Source of the DNA: Plazaster borealis
Lineage: Eukaryota > Echinodermata > Asteroidea > Forcipulatida > Labidiasteridae
NCBI GenBank assembly: GCA_021014325.1
Contig: CM037473.1
Location: 9,007,501-9,071,500, forward strand
Direction of reading: 5' to 3'
Length of the DNA: 64,000 nucleotides
Shown piece by piece: positions 1 to 9,695 of the stretch (the stretch's first letter is position 1; each line of letters opens with the position of its first letter). Under the pieces are notes generated by a model that had not been told where the DNA came from, made no database searches, and saw nothing but the letters and a program-made list of their open reading frames with translations. Position numbers and translations under genes: made by a program.

Positions 1-35
1 TGGATCTATAATCCAATGCACCCACTGATTTTCAG

Positions 36-734
36 GTCAAGAATATCTACAATAACACGAGTCATCGTCTGATTATTGGGCCGTACAGCTATGGTAACTT
101 TCCTGATGCTTCGTTGTTGATGCGACAGAGTGATTCTACCTTAAGACGGGTGGGTGTATAATATTTCAGAGACTATCCTTTGATGTATACTGTTCGTAAG
201 TCTTATATTTCATTACACATTCAACAGCACAAGTAGCGCTAATAACAGGATGAATAGGAGATGATGAAGAAATGTTTAGATGTGGGAGGGAAAACCCCAA
301 TGGGGGCAACCCATTCAGGTAGGGACTGAAAACCCAATCCACATACCGGTTTTTATAATCATAATTTAGGGTCAATTAAAATTGTTTACAATATAAAGTA
401 AGACTTTTTTATCTTTTTCTGTTTTGTTTAGATTAAAACTGTTATGTATTTTTGTTACGCGTGTGACGTGTTGTTTGCAACAAAAGAGGACGTAAACACC
501 CCCATTTTGATGTTATTTTTATGGGATTTATTTACAACTAATTAATTGACTTCCCAATTGTTGCAGTATTTGTCAACATCCCCTGCTGTTGAGCCGGTGT
601 ACTTTGAACAGAATGTACGAGCAGCATTGGGCTTCTACCTGAGCCACCCGGACGTAGCGTCGGTGTTCCCTGATGGACAGCCGCACGTCTTTACAATGAC
701 ACCGGATGGACAATGGGTTGCAGTTACACCATGA
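36..734 (+). CDS. 3' end of an unidentified gene, two terminal coding exons
   Basis: I do not recognise this protein. Exon 36-149 follows a TTTTCAG acceptor and ends before a GTGGGT donor; it encodes 38 residues beginning VKNIYNNTSH and ending STLRR. The last exon, 567-734, follows a TTGCAG acceptor and encodes 55 residues ending WVAVTP plus a TGA stop. Both exons join in phase 0 and stay open throughout, which supports real coding sequence. The visible 93 residues contain a possible N-glycosylation site (NNTS), a stretch IIGPYSYGNFPDASLLMR and a terminal PDGQPHVFTMTPDGQW. No membrane segment is visible. The rest of the gene lies to the left of the window. Function unknown; existence of the exons is likely, the identity is not. 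Confidence 0.6.
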
Positions 735-1840
735 AACCATATCCAAAATATTGACGGTCAAGTTCGCGCAAGGACCAATAGTTAACTAGTGGTTGTTTAG
801 TAACATACGTAGGGCATGCGCACTGAAGTTCATGTCTAGTCATGTCATGTCAACGCGACCTATCCTAGTAAATTACTCAAGGGAGTTAATGGATCAATCT
901 ACTGTGGTAATGTGTCTCGCGCAGGGATACAAGTAATTGACCAGAAAAATGCCCCCCCCCATTGTAGAAATGGCCTTGTCCTTTCAAAAAATGAAGTCCA
1001 ACCCTAAAAATGTAGAAACTTAATGTGTGTAAAGATTGAACTAATTTACTTCAGTTCACAGAGTTACGCTTTTTTAGTTTGTAAAAATGTATTTTCAAAC
1101 GGGTGTTCATTATGTTTAAAACTACCATGTCCACAACAATTATTTTTATATTGTTGAATGTAGTCGACGATGAGATAGATCTATCTAGCCCTGCCTATCA
1201 ACCCCGCCCATGTAGTAACCTGTACGACAAATGTGTCTTGACAGGCGAGCTACGCAACTCACCACACAAAATGCGTTGTCGTACCACAGTAATAGATTGT
1301 GAGTATTATTGGTCGAAAACCAATCACATGATGTGCTGCAAAGCTCAGGGGAGCATGAGTGATGTACCCCCATCTTGATCGTGCCCACCGTTGGTCGTTT
1401 CCACCACCTTGTACAATATTAGTAATAGCCCTGGTTATGAGGTTGTAATTACGCTGGCACTAGGTGAATTGATTCACATTCCTGTGCGATGTACTCGTAG
1501 GGAACAGTGAAGCATTATTTCTGTAAACAAATGCCATTGTTGTTTACATTTCGTTCGCCAACTGTTCTAGGTAAATGGTACTAGGTAAATTGATTTACAT
1601 TTCTGTGCGATGTACTCGTAGGGAACAGTGGAAGCATTATTTCTGTAAAAAAATGCCATTGTTGTTTACATTTGGTTCGCCAACTGTTCGTCTACTTTTA
1701 TAACTGTGCCAATTTCTTCACAATAATGTACGAGGATGACAACGGATCACCTCCAAAGAAGTTTTTTTTCTCCTGTTCCAAAGACGAGATCAGAAATTTT
1801 ATCTTTGACCAAAGTTCATTAAATTAAACTAGGTAATTTC
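735..1840. other. Intergenic, no gene recognised
   Basis: No exon with convincing splice sites and coding character was found here. The region is AT-rich, has a C-run near 952-960 and contains the tandem duplication at 1459-1689. An open frame at 1103-1378 (+) shows no family signature. Confidence 0.6.
1459..1689. repeat. Tandem duplication, two ~110-bp copies
   Basis: Copies at 1459-1567 and 1580-1689 are nearly identical (few substitutions, one single-base indel) and offset by 121 bp. Both contain CTGTGCGATGTACTCGTAGG and end CCAACTGTTC. The function is unknown; it looks like a simple local duplication. Confidence 0.85.
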
Positions 1841-2557
1841 TGTAATATCTTGAACTAATAAGACAGTTGTTGCTCTGATGCTCGCTTGGTTTATTGTGGC
1901 TCACACATGCTTGATACACATAAGGTATAATGCACTTATCAATAGGCTACTGTTTCAAGGGTCATGGGGTGGTGGTCGGGGTCATGTTGGAATGTTGATG
2001 AGGTAAGGTCTAGTGTACAGTGTAGGGATACTAGTGTATGGTGTAAGGATACTAAACTGCGCCAATAAAGTATCTAAACACTTACAAATGGTCAGATATA
2101 TCGGAACCTCAAATAGTATGCAAAAAATTAATTAATTAATCCGATGCACAGTTATCTTCTGCGCATTTTGATACCTCTTTTGTTGCGCTACGATGTTGTT
2201 TGGCGGATTTATGGGTAAATGAGTGGCTTAAGGTCGAATTTCAAAACTTGCAAAAGCCCCTATTCAAGCAAGAGCGTTGTACTGTGACGAATAAGATCGG
2301 CATTATTTTTGCCCGCCTTTTATTCCCTTCTGGAATTGGGGTGAATAGGGGCTTTTGCAACTTTCGAAATTCAACCTTAAGCCACTCAAGTGCTCATAAA
2401 TCCGCCAAACAACATCGCAGCGCAACAAAAGAGGTGTCAAAATCCGCAGAAGATAACTGTGAATCGAATTATTTAATTATTATTTTGCATACTATTTCAG
2501 GTTCCGATAAATCTGACCATTTGTAAGTGTTTAGATACTTTATTGGCGCAGTATACA
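1841..2557 (-). repeat. 3' LTR, split by a nested fold-back element
   Basis: Positions 1841-2054 match the other LTR. The final CA of the plus-strand repeat (2556-2557) is separated from the rest by the 499-bp element at 2055-2553 and a duplicated TA. Removing that insertion restores the TACA end seen at 4831-4834. Confidence 0.85.
2055..2553. mobile_element. Fold-back MITE inserted in the 3' LTR, TA target duplication
   Basis: A 499-bp element whose outer ~210 bp on each side are inverted copies: the left end AACTGCGCCAATAAAG mirrors the right end CTTTATTGGCGCAGTA. The flanking TA (2053-2054 and 2554-2555) is a target duplication, as for Tc1/mariner-type elements. It carries no transposase. 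A 108-residue open frame within it is an accident of the inverted arms. Confidence 0.82.
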
Positions 2558-2572
2558 TCCCTCTTCACCTTA
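2558..2572 (-). other. Polypurine tract next to the 3' LTR
   Basis: On the minus strand TAAGGTGAAGAGGGA abuts the first base of the 3' LTR. It is mostly purine and sits where plus-strand DNA priming would occur in an LTR element. Confidence 0.55.
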
Positions 2573-2704
2573 GAATGGAACTTTCCTATGGATAAAGGTG
2601 ACAGTGATTTTAAATACTATATCATCGTATAGAAGAATTGAATGTTGTGTCTAATAAATGTATTTGGTAAAAACATGGAGGTAGACTTAAAACACGGTTG
2701 AAGA

Positions 2705-3184
2705 AAAGAATAGTTAAATGTTCAAACATGGTTGAAGTTTAGTGTCCATTGTTCAATGTTCAAAAGTTGAATAACATTTTGAAGTTTAACAAACTTAAAT
2801 GAATCCCAGTACTGTTGTTAGCATTATTGCCAGTAGATATTTAAGGCTAACGATGGTCCCTGATGGATGGTGTACCATTCATCATTCATGGTTACCGGTC
2901 AGTGTTGAAACACACCGAATTAGTCATTCATTGGTGTTGTTATTAAAGAATAGTTAAATGTTCAAACATGGTTGAAGTTTAGTGTCCATTGTTCAATGTT
3001 CAAAAGTTGAATAACATTTTGAAGTTTAACAAACTTAAATGAATCCCAGTACTGTTGTTAGCATTATTGCCAGTAGATATTTAAGGCTAACGATGGTCCC
3101 TGATGGATGGTGTACCATTCATCATTCATGGTTACCGGTCAGTGTTGAAACACACAGAATTAGTCATTCATTGGTGTTGTTATT
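2705..3184. repeat. 240-bp tandem duplication inside the retrotransposon
   Basis: Positions 2705-2944 and 2945-3184 are almost identical; I saw a single substitution (CACACCGA versus CACACAGA). It lies where pol would be expected. The identity implies a recent event or ongoing unequal exchange. Confidence 0.9.
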
Positions 3185-3712
3185 AAACACTTGTTTGTTC
3201 GTTGGTATTGTTATTAACACGCTTGCCTCTCGGTGTCGTTGTTGACACGCTTGTCCCTCGGTGTTGTTATTAACACGCTTGCCTCTCGGTGTCATTGTTG
3301 ACACGCTTGTCCCTCGGTGTTGTTGTTAACACGCTTGGAGCTTGGTGTTGTTGTTAACACGCTTGGATCTTGGTGTTGTTGTTAACACGCTTGGATCTTG
3401 GTGTTGTTGTTAACACGCTTGCATCTTGGTGTTGTTGTTAACACGCTTGCATCTTGGTGTTGTTGTTAACACGCTTGCATCTTGGTGTTGTTAACACGCT
3501 TGGATCTTGGTGTTGTTGTTAACACGCTTGGATCTTGGTGTTGTTGTTAACACGCTTGCATCTTGGTGTTGTTGTTAACACGCTTGCATCTTGGTGTTGT
3601 TGTTAACACGCTTGCATCTTGGTGTTGTTGTTAACACGCTTGCATCTTGGTGTTGTTGTTAACACGCTTGCATCTTGGTGTTGTTAACACACTTGCATTT
3701 TGGTGTTGTTTG
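3185..3712. repeat. 28-bp minisatellite, about 19 units
   Basis: The plus-strand unit is AACACGCTTGCATCTTGGTG followed by TTGTTGTT. The units at the left are more diverged (CCTCTCGG variants) and those at the right almost identical, with one 25-bp unit. The array ends within a few bases of the gag stop codon. The direct, uninterrupted units without spacers rule out a CRISPR-like arrangement. Confidence 0.9.
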
Positions 3713-3716
3713 ACTA

Positions 3717-4573
3717 TTAGAACAGATAGTCCTCATCCGAAGTGTCGCTTCCTGGTGCCGCGGTGTATCGGGGCTTGTCGCCGATAGCATTTGCTTGCAA
3801 CTGTTGTTGGCCCTGCTCCTTCTTACCCCGGCAGAATTTGGCGAAGTGGTTTCGCTTGTGGCAGAATGAGCATGTCTCTCTGTATGCCGGGCACTCTCCA
3901 GTATGTGGGTATGCTCCCCACAGTTAAAGCAGATAGCGGCTGATTTTGTTCCTGTTTCCGATGTGGAGTATGTTGGGCGCTGTCTCGACTGTGACTTGAC
4001 CGCATATACTCTGGATTGTTCGTTGCCTGCCATGTGGCTGAGTTGTGTGGAGGCAGTTGTTGTCGTTCGTATGATGGTGATTGTTTTGTCCAGGGTGAGA
4101 TCAGCATCTCGCAGGAGGCGTTTTTGGATGCCATGGTCTGCAATGCCAAGAATGATCCTGTCTCGAATGAGTGAGGCCTTTAGATCCCCAAATTCACATG
4201 TTTCCGCCAGGTTTTTCAGGGCCGTGACAAATACGTTGATGGGTTCACCATCCTGTTGGCTACGGCTGTTGAAGAGGTAGCGCTCATAGGTGGTGTTTTT
4301 CTTGCCTTGACAGAGTGTAGCAAACTTGTCAAAGACTGTATCAAAATTTTGGCTGTCACTCTCTTCATCCCAGGTGAAGGTGTTGTATGTGTCTACTGCA
4401 CCCTGGCTGATGACTGAAAGCAGGGTGGCAACACGTAAAGTGTGATCCTTGTCATGTATCCGAGTAGCAATGGCAAAGTTGTTAAAGTTTTGTGCAAATT
4501 TCTTCCAGCTCATGGCAAGGTTGCGATCGGCCATGTCGAGTGGTGGTGGTGCAGGTATGGTGAATTGTGCCAT
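3717..4573 (-). pseudogene. gag: gag of the LTR retrotransposon, frameshifted near the zinc knuckles
   Basis: The frame starts at an ATG 44 bases after the 5' LTR (MAQFTIPAPPPLDMADRN). It shows a Gag capsid-like block: WKKFAQNFNNF, then TYERYLFNSRSQQDGEPI and FGDLKASLIRDRIILGI, a pattern typical of Ty3/Gypsy Gag (retrotrans_gag). Downstream are two CCHC knuckles. The first begins CFNCGEH, but the reading frame breaks within it (about 3895-3915). The second, CSFCHKRNHFAKFC (CX2CX4HX4C), and an acidic end, SDEDYLF, followed by TAA at 3717-3719, lie in another frame. One net indel therefore breaks the protein. The structural protein would package element RNA in the cytoplasm. There is no pol frame downstream. 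Two open frames on the opposite strand here are shadows. Confidence 0.82.
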
Positions 4574-4603
4574 GTTGGTGTTCCTGTGCTAGCGCAATCC
4601 TGT

Positions 4604-4616
4604 ATCCTCGTCGCCA
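4604..4616 (-). other. Primer-binding site resembling tRNA-Ser(GCU) 3' end
   Basis: On the minus strand TGGCGACGAGGAT begins one base after the 5' LTR. It is complementary to the 3' end (ATCCTCGTCG plus CCA) of animal tRNA-Ser(GCU) as I recall that sequence. This is the expected place for a reverse-transcription primer site. Confidence 0.7.
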
Positions 4617-4617
4617 G

Positions 4618-4834
4618 TGTAATATCTTGAACTAATAAGACAGTTGTTGCTATGATGCTCACTTGGTTTATTGTGGCTCACACATGCTTGATACAATATA
4701 AGGTATAATGCACTTATCAATAGGCTACTGTTTCAAGGGTCATGGGGTGGTGGTCGGGGTCATGTTGGAATGTTGATGAGGTAATGTCTAGTGTACAGTG
4801 TAGGGATACTAGTGTATGGTGTAAGGATACTACA
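4618..4834 (-). repeat. 5' LTR of the retrotransposon
   Basis: A 217-bp direct repeat of 1841-2054, starting TGTAATATCTTG and ending ACTACA on the plus strand. It lies next to the primer-binding site (4604-4616) and is followed by the target duplication ATTTC. Transcription of the element would start in this copy and run leftward. Confidence 0.88.
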
Positions 4835-5191
4835 ATTTCCTGTTAAAGTGTTTGAATCTGTTCAACTAAACAACGAAATACAATGCTCAACAAGAAATTG
4901 AGAAAGAAATATAATTTATTTCACTTTATGTTTGTTTACCCCTCCTGCAATCTATTACCATGGTATAACAAAACAATTGTTGCATGCGCAGCGATGGGGG
5001 TCCATCGGTTTTGTACACCCTCAGGAATAAATGGCACCCTTGGCTTTGCCCAGAGCGCCATTTGCCCCCTCGGGTGTACAAAATACCATGAACCTCATCA
5101 ATGAGCATGCAACAATTGTACAATGTAACATAATGTATTGGCCCCTTGCACCATTGTCACACACAGCTACTGTTTGCTACTCACGCCATTT

Positions 5192-5529
5192 CAGGGCTTC
5201 AAATTTTACACTGGACCGCAGGCCCGAGGCCAGTGATTTTAGCATCGGGCCAGTAAACTCATGACCGGACAAGGCCGGTAGTCTTGTGTTTGTGTTCAAA
5301 TGTTGACTTTCAGTCTGACAAATTTGATTCTGTTGATTATTGAAGAATACTTACCCACAACACACATGAGATCAATCTTCTCTTAGTGCTTTTTAAACTT
5401 CAAACAGTTCAATTTTTAAACTTTGTAGGAATGTTTTTCTTGTCATTTCAATTCTGACCTTGTACACAATATTATGGACCAGTTAATATTTTGCGGTCTT
5501 GTGGGTTTTTCCCTAAAATTCGAGCCCTG
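5192..5529. mobile_element. MITE with CAGGGCTTC ends and 5-bp target duplication (copy 1)
   Basis: It begins CAGGGCTTCAAATTTTA and ends TAAAATTCGAGCCCTG, which are inverted repeats. It is flanked by CATTT at 5187-5191 and 5530-5534. A second copy lies at 21870-22285. CAGGG ends with a 5-bp duplication suggest an hAT5-type element; no transposase is present. Confidence 0.78.
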
Positions 5530-5666
5530 CATTTTGGGAGTCAAATTGCACGTAAACATTATGGAAAGTGTGTAAATGCCGGGTTGCCTAAAATACGCAC
5601 TACACTATACACACAGCGTCATTGACTCCCAAAAATGGGGCAACCAAGATTATTATGACGACATCA

Positions 5667-5860
5667 GGGCCCAATTTCATAGAGTTGCTTAAGCACAAAA
5701 AGTTGCTAAGCACAACAAAATTATGCTTAACAGACTAAGGTTACCAGCCAAACTACCATGTCACGTGTACAATTTATGACTGGTATCCTGCTCATTTCTT
5801 TTAAGCAGAAAATTGTTAAGCAATATTTTCTGTTTAAGCAGCTCTATAAAATTGGGCCAC
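5667..5860. mobile_element. GGGCCCAATTTCATAGAG-type MITE
   Basis: It has inverted ends, GGGCCCAATTTCATAGAGTT on the left and CTCTATAAAATTGGGCC on the right, with TTAAGCA-rich arms. The same family recurs at 7796-7990, 7992-8179, 14870-15051, 37598-37777 and, interrupted, 61255-62059. Confidence 0.78.
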
Positions 5861-6539
5861 GGTGGGGTGGGTCAATACAAGCAAGGGCAACTGATTCGCT
5901 TTGGTTCACTGAATTTTGCTTTTTTACTTTGTAAATACAATATTTCAAAGAGGTGTTCATTTTGTTTGAGACTGTATTTATTTTGAATAACAAAACGTTT
6001 CCCCGAAAACACATCTTTGCAATTGTTGTGTTCTTTTATTTGTCAAAACTTATAATTTTTGTTTATTAAGAAGTTACAACACGCTTTCTTGAAAAGTAAG
6101 TATCATACATGATTGAGAACAATTGGAGAACATTTTGAGTGATTTTGAACCCGAAAACTCACTTTGTACAAACATGATACCGGAACCAAACATGAGGGCG
6201 AATCCCAATACAGTGCGCCCTCTACAGTTTGCCCAGGAGAGGCAATTCTCAAAGAGCATCATGAGAAGAGCTCAACAAGCTTGTATTTAGGAGACCTTTT
6301 GCTCCTAGAGATAGTTCTTGAAAGATGCCATCTTTACGACCAACTTGGGTTTTGGATTTCAGATGCGCAAGCATTCTAACTTTTCTACATCACCAAGTGG
6401 TTCACCAGCCAATCATGCAAAGAATTTGATAAAACTCCAGTGTGACTTGCGTGATATTTATGCGAAATGCATAGTTGTGCGCAACAAAAAATGATTGATT
6501 TATGGCCGACTTCATAATGTGTGACGTCAAGTGGGAACA

Positions 6540-6800
6540 ATTTCAGGGTATCTCCCAGATTTTTTCAAAACTGTGGGGTATTCTGGGCCAAAATTTTAGG
6601 ATGTTTGGCCGAAGCGCGCTGAATTGAAACAAGGTCCTTGGAATGTTTTCTACTTGGTATTTTTCTTGGTCTTCAAAGCCCTACTGTGCAATTTGGAGCA
6701 TTCTAGATGGTTTTCCTTTCATGTTTTTTGTGAAACTACCGTATTAAAAAAAAAATAATAATAATTTGCGCGTATCGGCCTGATACGCTAGCTTGTGCAT
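6540..6800 (-). repeat. Dispersed repeat, inverted copy of 60233-60440
   Basis: This stretch, ending ATACGCTAGCTTGTGCATGG, matches the reverse complement of 60233-60440. Both carry the ATCGG/GATACGC end and the block resembling TTCAAAACTGTGGGG. No coding sequence is seen. Confidence 0.65.
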
Positions 6801-7017
6801 GGAGAGAACCCTGACTTTATTGTCCTTTGTCTCCATAAGGTTGAGAATATAGGGACAGTGTTCCCCACTGTATGGGCATCTACCCACAGACACCTCCCCC
6901 ACCTCTAACATTGTTAGCTGTACAGATTGGAGTTATGGCAGTCTCACTTTCAAATCAACCATGAATGAAGCCACTGATATGTTGCCGATGGTCACAATCC
7001 ATTTTCTGGATTAATGA

Positions 7018-7372
7018 TAATAAGAGCTAGTTTTTATATAGCGTATTTTACAATAACGTATCAATGCGCATTACATATAGTGCCCTGGTCATTGGGCCAA
7101 TAACATTCCTTTAATCTTTCTCAGCTCCCTGGGGAGTATGCAGCCCTGAGCAGCCGTGGCGCTCCGAAGGCTTTTCAAACACAATATCAACCTCTACCCT
7201 CGCAGGTACCCATTTATACCCCTTGGTGAAGAGAAGCAATTATAGTAAAACATCTTGCTCAAGGACACAAGTGTCACGACCGGGACTCGAACCCACACCC
7301 CGATGACTTCACCACCTGAACTTGAATTCGATGCTCTAAACCGCTCGGCCATGACACCCATTGATTACAGTG
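7018..7372 (-). mobile_element. tRNA-derived SINE, minus strand
   Basis: The minus-strand head GGCCGAGCGGTTTAGAGCA (A box) and GTGGGTTCGAGTCCCGGTC (B box) are tRNA-like. The body contains the common block read as TTGAGCAAGATGTTTTAC and TGGGTACCTGCGAGGG, with an AT-rich tail near 7018. A close relative lies at 12648-13000. Confidence 0.75.
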
Positions 7373-7795
7373 ACACGGCCCTTGTATAATGGTGGGCACA
7401 CTTCGCATGCATAACAGACGTCCAGGGACATCTAGGCACAAGTTTAAGTTTTTTGTATTATAAGGCAGATCCTTTGTACACAATTACCGCAGTTATTTAC
7501 ACATAAATCTGCCACTTTTACAATCTTCTATAATTTTCTTTTAAACTAAATTTCAACTATGATATATATAATATTATATACACCTGGTATTTAAGGGTTA
7601 TATCTTTGGCATGGTTAGACCATCATCGCAGTGCGGCCATCTTGTTTCATCTCCCATTCAAATCAATGCTACCAAAGCAATGCATCAAGGGCAGAATAGT
7701 CTGTCCCCCTCCTGGGTATAATGAGAAACCTGTACTCATTACTGCTATTGCACACAGGGAACAAGACGAAGCTGGTGGCATGATGAAGATCTGCA

Positions 7796-8179
7796 GGGCC
7801 CAATTTCACTCCAGCTGCTCAAACAGAAAAAAAATTCTTAACAAATTTCTGCTGAGCAAAAACTAACAGGAAACCAGTCACAAATGGTACATGTGACATG
7901 GTATTTTGGCCGGTGAAGTATTTCTGGTAAGCACAATTGTTCTGTGCTGAGCTTTTTCTTATGCTTAAGCAGCCATATGAAATTAAGCCCAGGGCCCAAT
8001 TTCATAAAGCATGTAAGCACAAAAACTTGCTAAGCACAGAAAACTCTTGCTTAAGAAAAAATAGGTTACCAGCCAAAATACCATACAAATACCATGACTG
8101 GTACCCCACTCATTTCTTGCTTAGCAAAGAAATTTGCTTAGCAGAATTTTCTGCTAAACAGCTTTATGAAATTGGGCCC
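7796..8179. mobile_element. Two adjacent GGGCCCAATTTC MITEs
   Basis: Copies at 7796-7990 and 7992-8179 stand almost end to end, one base apart. Each carries the terminal GGGCCCAATTTCA and an inverted right end. The open frames across them are not genes. Confidence 0.75.
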
Positions 8180-8357
8180 TGTTCTGTACAATGCACCCCG
8201 GTAACATACAAAACAGTTAAACTAAATATACTTGCATATATATCACAACGTCTTTAACTATCATGCTCTAGTCTTTCCCTGCATCATCAAATATCTGGAA
8301 AGAAATACAGAAGTTTTTAGAGAATTTAGTTGAATATTTGTTATAAAGGGAAAGGGG

Positions 8358-8785
8358 GGTTAAGCCAGGCGCTAGCTCCACATTGTTACATGATTGCAAA
8401 TTGTAGTAAACAGTGCTCATCAGGAAAGATCAAACTAATAAAGGTTTTCCCGGTCATTTTCGGCAAAGATTTATTCAATTTTGATAGAACATGCAAATTC
8501 ATGCATTGTCCTCTACTTTAATCAAAGTATTGCCGGGGTTTCTTTTTATGGAGTGTCATTTTTGAATTTGGGTTTAAGCCAGGGGCTAGCTCCACATTGT
8601 TACATGATTGCAAATTGTAGTAATCTGTGCCCATCAGGAAAGATCAAACTAATATAGGTTTTCCCAGTCATTTTCAGCAAAAATTAATTCAATTCCGATA
8701 AAACACGCAAATTCATGCATTTTTTCTTTAATTTAATCAAAGTAGGGTTTCTTTTTATGGAGTGTCATTTTTTCATTGTTATTAT
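8358..8785. repeat. 214-bp tandem duplication
   Basis: Two copies (about 8358-8571 and 8572-8785) share TTAAGCCAGG, GCTAGCTCCACATTGTTACA and TTTCTTTTTATGGAGTGTCA. A diverged fragment of similar sequence occurs near 49350-49420. Confidence 0.8.
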
Positions 8786-9084
8786 TCTTATTTATTTCAG
8801 GCATATTTGGTCCTTGGAAAAATCCAGGAAAATTGTATCGAGTACAAGGGCTGACCTACATGTATAGGCTTCAATAGACTTTTCAGGCTATTTAGTCACA
8901 GCTGTTCAAATTTTTCCAAGGGCCAACAAATCGGAAATCAGACCAAAGTAGGAAGAATATCATGCCTGTTGTTTGGCATTGATACAAGAAAACAACAAAC
9001 AGTCAAATTAAGACAAAAACAGTAATTGTGATGCAAGAAAATTCGCTGTTGAAAATGCCCTATGATGCGGTTAAAAATGTGGTC

Positions 9085-9660
9085 AATAGACTGTGCAAGT
9101 CTCGCGCATATTTGAACTTATGGGACCATTGTGGTTTAAACCATATGGAGTTTTACATGGGAGGGATTTTGTTTTGTCAATTATTTTAGTTCAATGTAGT
9201 TTATGGCAATGCAACACTATTCATGTTGTTGGGAATGTAATACTCTGGATTAACAATATGAAAGTAAAATCAATTCAAAAAAATAACGAAGAAAACCTGA
9301 GAATACGACTTGACCTCCGTTTCCGGAGAATTTTTTTAAAGAATTTTGCCAAACTGACGGTCATGTTGTCATTAAACCTATGTAATAAACGCACACATTC
9401 GGGCATGATTGGCAAATGGGGTTTCTAAAACAATAAGCATCCTCGTCCCAAGTTTTAATTTTGTTTCAATGTTAATTAGAACAAATTATTTGTATTTTAC
9501 AAAAATTGTAAATTTATATATTACTTGCTATGGGCATTTTTGTTTTCAAGAATTTTGTATAAATATCATTTAAAAAGAAGATTTAGTTGCATAGGAAAAT
9601 ATAGTCTACGTTTAAGTTTTTTTCTCGTTTTGGATATATGCAAGACTTGCACAGTCTATT
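9085..9660. mobile_element. MITE with AATAGACTGTGCAAGTCT ends, just past the PKMYT1 stop
   Basis: The left end AATAGACTGTGCAAGTCT and the right end AGACTTGCACAGTCTATT are perfect inverted repeats about 540 bp apart. Partial relatives lie near 17890 and 21210-21348. It ends 36 bases beyond the PKMYT1 stop, so it probably lies in or next to the 3' UTR. Confidence 0.75.
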
Positions 9661-9695
9661 GGAAGCTTCTAACTTTAGATGATTTCTAGCCTTGC

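Larger units (their letters stand above)
1841..4834 (-). mobile_element. Non-autonomous LTR retrotransposon (gag only, Ty3/Gypsy-like), minus strand
   Basis: A 2,994-bp element bounded by two ~216-bp direct repeats beginning TG and ending CA, flanked by the 5-bp duplication ATTTC (1836-1840 and 4835-4839). Read on the minus strand the order is 5' LTR, a primer-binding site one base inside it, a gag frame, a 28-bp minisatellite, a 240-bp tandem duplication, a purine-rich tract and the 3' LTR. No protease, reverse transcriptase, RNase H or integrase sequence exists between gag and the 3' LTR, so any mobility would need a helper. The 5-bp target duplication and the zinc-knuckle Gag fit Ty3/Gypsy. 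The LTRs are very similar, arguing for fairly recent insertion, although gag is frameshifted and the 3' LTR carries a nested element. Confidence 0.88.
4835..9695. other. Intergenic, repeats only
   Basis: No gene was recognised between the retrotransposon and the PKMYT1 stop codon. The stretch holds the separately listed elements at 5192, 5667, 6540, 7018, 7796, 8358 and 9085. The rest is AT-rich unique-looking sequence. Confidence 0.6.

Noticed and set aside
1103..1378. 91-residue open frame with several cysteines
   Set aside because: No known domain, no splice-site support, and it sits in an otherwise empty stretch. It could be an exon, but nothing shows it.
2200..2526. 108-residue open frame
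   Set aside because: It lies wholly within the fold-back MITE and is made of its inverted arms.
3185..3712. CRISPR-like array of 28-bp repeats
   Set aside because: Units are contiguous without unique spacers, and the setting is an animal LTR retrotransposon. It is a minisatellite.
3742..4280. Plus-strand open frames opposite gag
   Set aside because: Antisense shadows of the gag frame, with no family signature.
9093..9428. 111-residue open frame
   Set aside because: It lies inside the MITE at 9085-9660, starting in its terminal repeat.
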